Part shown: positions 6,662-7,450 of the stretch, piece by piece
How positions within the stretch are numbered: the stretch's first letter is position 1
Layout of the letters: every line of letters starts with the position of its first letter
Source of the DNA: Candidatus Omnitrophota bacterium
GTDB lineage: Bacteria; Omnitrophota; Gorgyraeia; Gygaellales; Profunditerraquicolaceae
Direction: 5' to 3'
Length of the DNA stretch: 7,450 nt
Assembly: GCA_023229385.1 (NCBI GenBank)
Contig: JALNZI010000069.1
Coordinates: 1-7,450 of the forward strand
Notes under the pieces: model-generated
Database searches by the model: none
Told to the model about the DNA's origin: nothing
What the model saw: only the letters and a program-made list of their open reading frames with translations
Position numbers and translations under genes: made by a program

Positions 6662-6720
6662 ACATAGCCCCAACCGGTCCTGCTACGCAGGATCGTTGAA
6701 AACATAGTAGCCCCAACCGG
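6662..6720 (-). repeat. Imperfect direct repeat of the tRNA 3' end
   Basis: The 13-nt tRNA end CCGGTTGGGGCTA (minus strand, 6708-6720) is repeated exactly at 6665-6677. Including flanks, the plus-strand units are ACATAG-CCCCAACCGG (6662-6677) and ACATAG-TAG-CCCCAACCGG (6702-6720), differing only by a 3-nt TAG. A tRNA 3'-end duplication is the classic footprint of site-specific integration, but the copies are only about 40 bp apart, so this could be a scar or a local duplication. Confidence 0.6.
6678..6692 (-). repeat. Small perfect hairpin between the tRNA-end repeats
   Basis: TCCTGC and GCAGGA form a perfect 6-bp stem around a 3-nt loop. It lies directly against the duplicated tRNA end. No T-run follows on the minus strand, so it is a poor intrinsic terminator; it could be a REP-like element or a processing hairpin downstream of the tRNA. 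Confidence 0.5.
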
Positions 6721-6782
6721 ATTTGAACCGGTGTTTACAGGCTGAGAACCTGACGTCCTAGACCAGGCTAGACGATGGGGCC
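6708..6782 (-). tRNA. tRNA-Glu (anticodon CUC)
   Basis: A 75-nt cloverleaf on the minus strand. The acceptor stem GGCCCCA pairs with TGGGGCT (G1-U72 wobble). U8 and A14 are in place, and the D-arm begins GTCTAG and ends AGGAC as in bacterial tRNA-Glu. The anticodon stem CAGG/CCTG carries the loop TTCTCAG with anticodon CTC at 34-36, reading GAG. The T-arm is ACCGG-TTCAAAT-CCGGT, and the discriminator is A. CCA is not encoded, so it must be added after transcription. The outer anticodon-stem pair (27-43) is a U-U mismatch in this fold. It has its own promoter just upstream and is transcribed toward the pilus operon. Confidence 0.93.
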
Positions 6783-6800
6783 AAAAAAATATGCAAAGTT

Positions 6801-6828
6801 ATTTTACTATATAAGTGTCTTTAGTCAA
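6801..6828 (-). promoter_or_regulatory. Promoter of the tRNA-Glu gene
   Basis: On the minus strand TTGACT (6823-6828, 5/6) is followed after 16 nt by TAAAAT (6801-6806, 5/6). The start point would be near 6794, leaving a leader of about 12 nt before the mature tRNA 5' end at 6782, as expected for a single-gene tRNA unit. Confidence 0.6.
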
Positions 6829-6836
6829 CAATTATA

Positions 6837-6865
6837 TTGACCCTCTTATATTTACATTATATACT
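6837..6865 (+). promoter_or_regulatory. Promoter of the FIST-domain gene, start point at the initiation codon
   Basis: TTGACC (6837-6842, 5/6) and TATACT (6860-6865, 5/6) are separated by exactly 17 nt. The expected transcription start is 6872-6873, which coincides with the A of the ATG at 6873. Its -35 box lies back to back with that of the divergent tRNA promoter, 8 bp apart. Confidence 0.6.
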
Positions 6866-6872
6866 GACTGCC

Positions 6873-7450
6873 ATGAATATAAGCCTCGGTTTTAGCGACA
6901 ATAAAGACCATATTCAAGCTGTTAATGAAGCAATTGGCCAGGCAATAGTCGGTTTAGGGAAAACGCGTAAGGATTTAGCCATTATCTTTACCACAATAGA
7001 ATTCGCACATCCCCTGGTTTTTAAAATTACAAATAATTTATTGGGCGGTATTCCCCTATTAGGCTGCAGCAGCTTAGGGATTATAACCAATAGAGGAATA
7101 TTTAAACACGGATTTGCCGTTCTCTTAATCAGCCTGGACCAACAGATATTCTTAAATCTCGCCCTGGTTAAAGACGTAAACAAAAAAACACCGGTTGCTG
7201 CCGGCAGAGAATTAGGGGAGAAATTTCTAGCTAGTTGCAAAGATGCCCGCAGGAATTTAAGTTTAATTTTTTCAGACGGCTTGATATCCGACGGGACAAG
7301 CCTAATCAACGGACTCCAAGAAAAACTCGGCAGGAGCTTTCCTTTAATCGGCGCCTCGGCCTCAGATAATTCCGCCTATGTCCAAACCTTTCAATATTTC
7401 AATAAAGAAGTGCTTACGGATGCCTGTTGCGGGATGCTTTTCGGCGGAAA
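6873..7450 (+). CDS. FIST-domain sensory protein, N-terminal 192 residues (runs off the right edge)
   Basis: The only plus-strand gene. The frame is open from ATG at 6873 to the window end. The sequence follows the FIST N-terminal domain: a starting strand MNISLGFS; IPLLGCSSLGIITNRG (60-75); an aliphatic strand FAVLLISL (81-88); the hallmark LIFSDGLISDG (131-141) followed by the helix LINGLQEKLG; FPLIGASASDN (156-166); and a late VLTDACCGMLFGG (180-192). FIST domains are ligand-binding sensor modules, proposed to bind small molecules such as amino acids. They occur alone with a FIST_C partner or in front of histidine kinases, GGDEF or chemoreceptor output domains. What follows here lies outside the window, so the output is unknown. 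No signal peptide or membrane span is visible, so this part is probably cytoplasmic. There is no Shine-Dalgarno, unlike most other genes here; the promoter position suggests leaderless translation. The next in-frame upstream stop (TAG at 6822) leaves no better start. Confidence 0.88.
   Translation, partial: MNISLGFSDNKDHIQAVNEAIGQAIVGLGKTRKDLAIIFTTIEFAHPLVFKITNNLLGGIPLLGCSSLGIITNRGIFKHGFAVLLISLDQQIFLNLALVKDVNKKTPVAAGRELGEKFLASCKDARRNLSLIFSDGLISDGTSLINGLQEKLGRSFPLIGASASDNSAYVQTFQYFNKEVLTDACCGMLFGG

Noticed and set aside
6665..6677. A second degenerate tRNA gene
   Set aside because: Only the 3' T-arm strand and acceptor are copied; there is no T-loop, anticodon arm or 5' acceptor, so it is a partial duplication, not a tRNA.
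6914..7309. Minus-strand 131-codon open frame
   Set aside because: It is antisense to the FIST domain, whose motifs are clear on the plus strand, and it has no family resemblance.
1..7450. CRISPR array, integrase or insertion sequence ends
   Set aside because: No regularly spaced repeats, no integrase motifs and no paired terminal inverted repeats were seen; the only mobile-element hints are the tRNA-end duplication and the edge helix-turn-helix fragment.

Overview
The window looks like a stretch of a Gram-negative bacterial genome of moderate-to-low GC. It carries an outer-membrane secretin, a lipoprotein signal and strong AGGAGG-type ribosome sites. The gene content (a Tad/Flp-type pilus module led by a rotamase lipoprotein, a DUF192 protein, a FIST sensor and an SCR-type helix-turn-helix protein) reminds me of uncultured lineages such as Candidatus Omnitrophota. 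That placement is a low-to-moderate confidence inference and needs a database search.

Most of the window (about 6590 down to 277) is one tightly packed minus-strand operon. In transcription order it encodes an 80-residue two-helix membrane protein, a parvulin-type peptidyl-prolyl isomerase lipoprotein, CpaB, the secretin CpaC, a single polypeptide joining a CpaE/MinD-like ATPase to the CpaF/TadA assembly ATPase, and a DUF192 protein. Junctions are mostly 1-14 nt or overlapping (TAATG between isomerase and cpaB, TGA-A-ATG between cpaC and the fusion). The exception is a 107-nt gap before cpaC that holds a hairpin. Together these genes would build the outer-membrane channel, periplasmic part and motor of a Tad-like pilus or secretion machine. 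No prepilin, prepilin peptidase, CpaD, TadB or TadC is present, so the remaining parts must lie elsewhere.

The two most unusual points are protein fusions. The secretin ends in a recognisable TonB C-terminal domain, and the CpaE-like ATPase, lacking its usual N-terminal receiver-like domain, is fused in frame to a complete CpaF.

Left of the operon (1-276), a helix-turn-helix protein runs off the window edge on the minus strand. It has its own near-consensus promoter, flanked by two copies of an 11-bp near-palindrome spaced exactly 50 bp apart, which looks like an autoregulatory arrangement.

Right of the operon (6591-6872) lie a tRNA-Glu(CUC) gene on the minus strand, a partial duplicate of the tRNA 3' end next to a small perfect hairpin, and a compact back-to-back promoter pair. 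One promoter drives the tRNA. The other drives a plus-strand FIST-domain sensor gene that runs off the right edge, and its predicted transcription start falls on the start codon, suggesting a leaderless mRNA.
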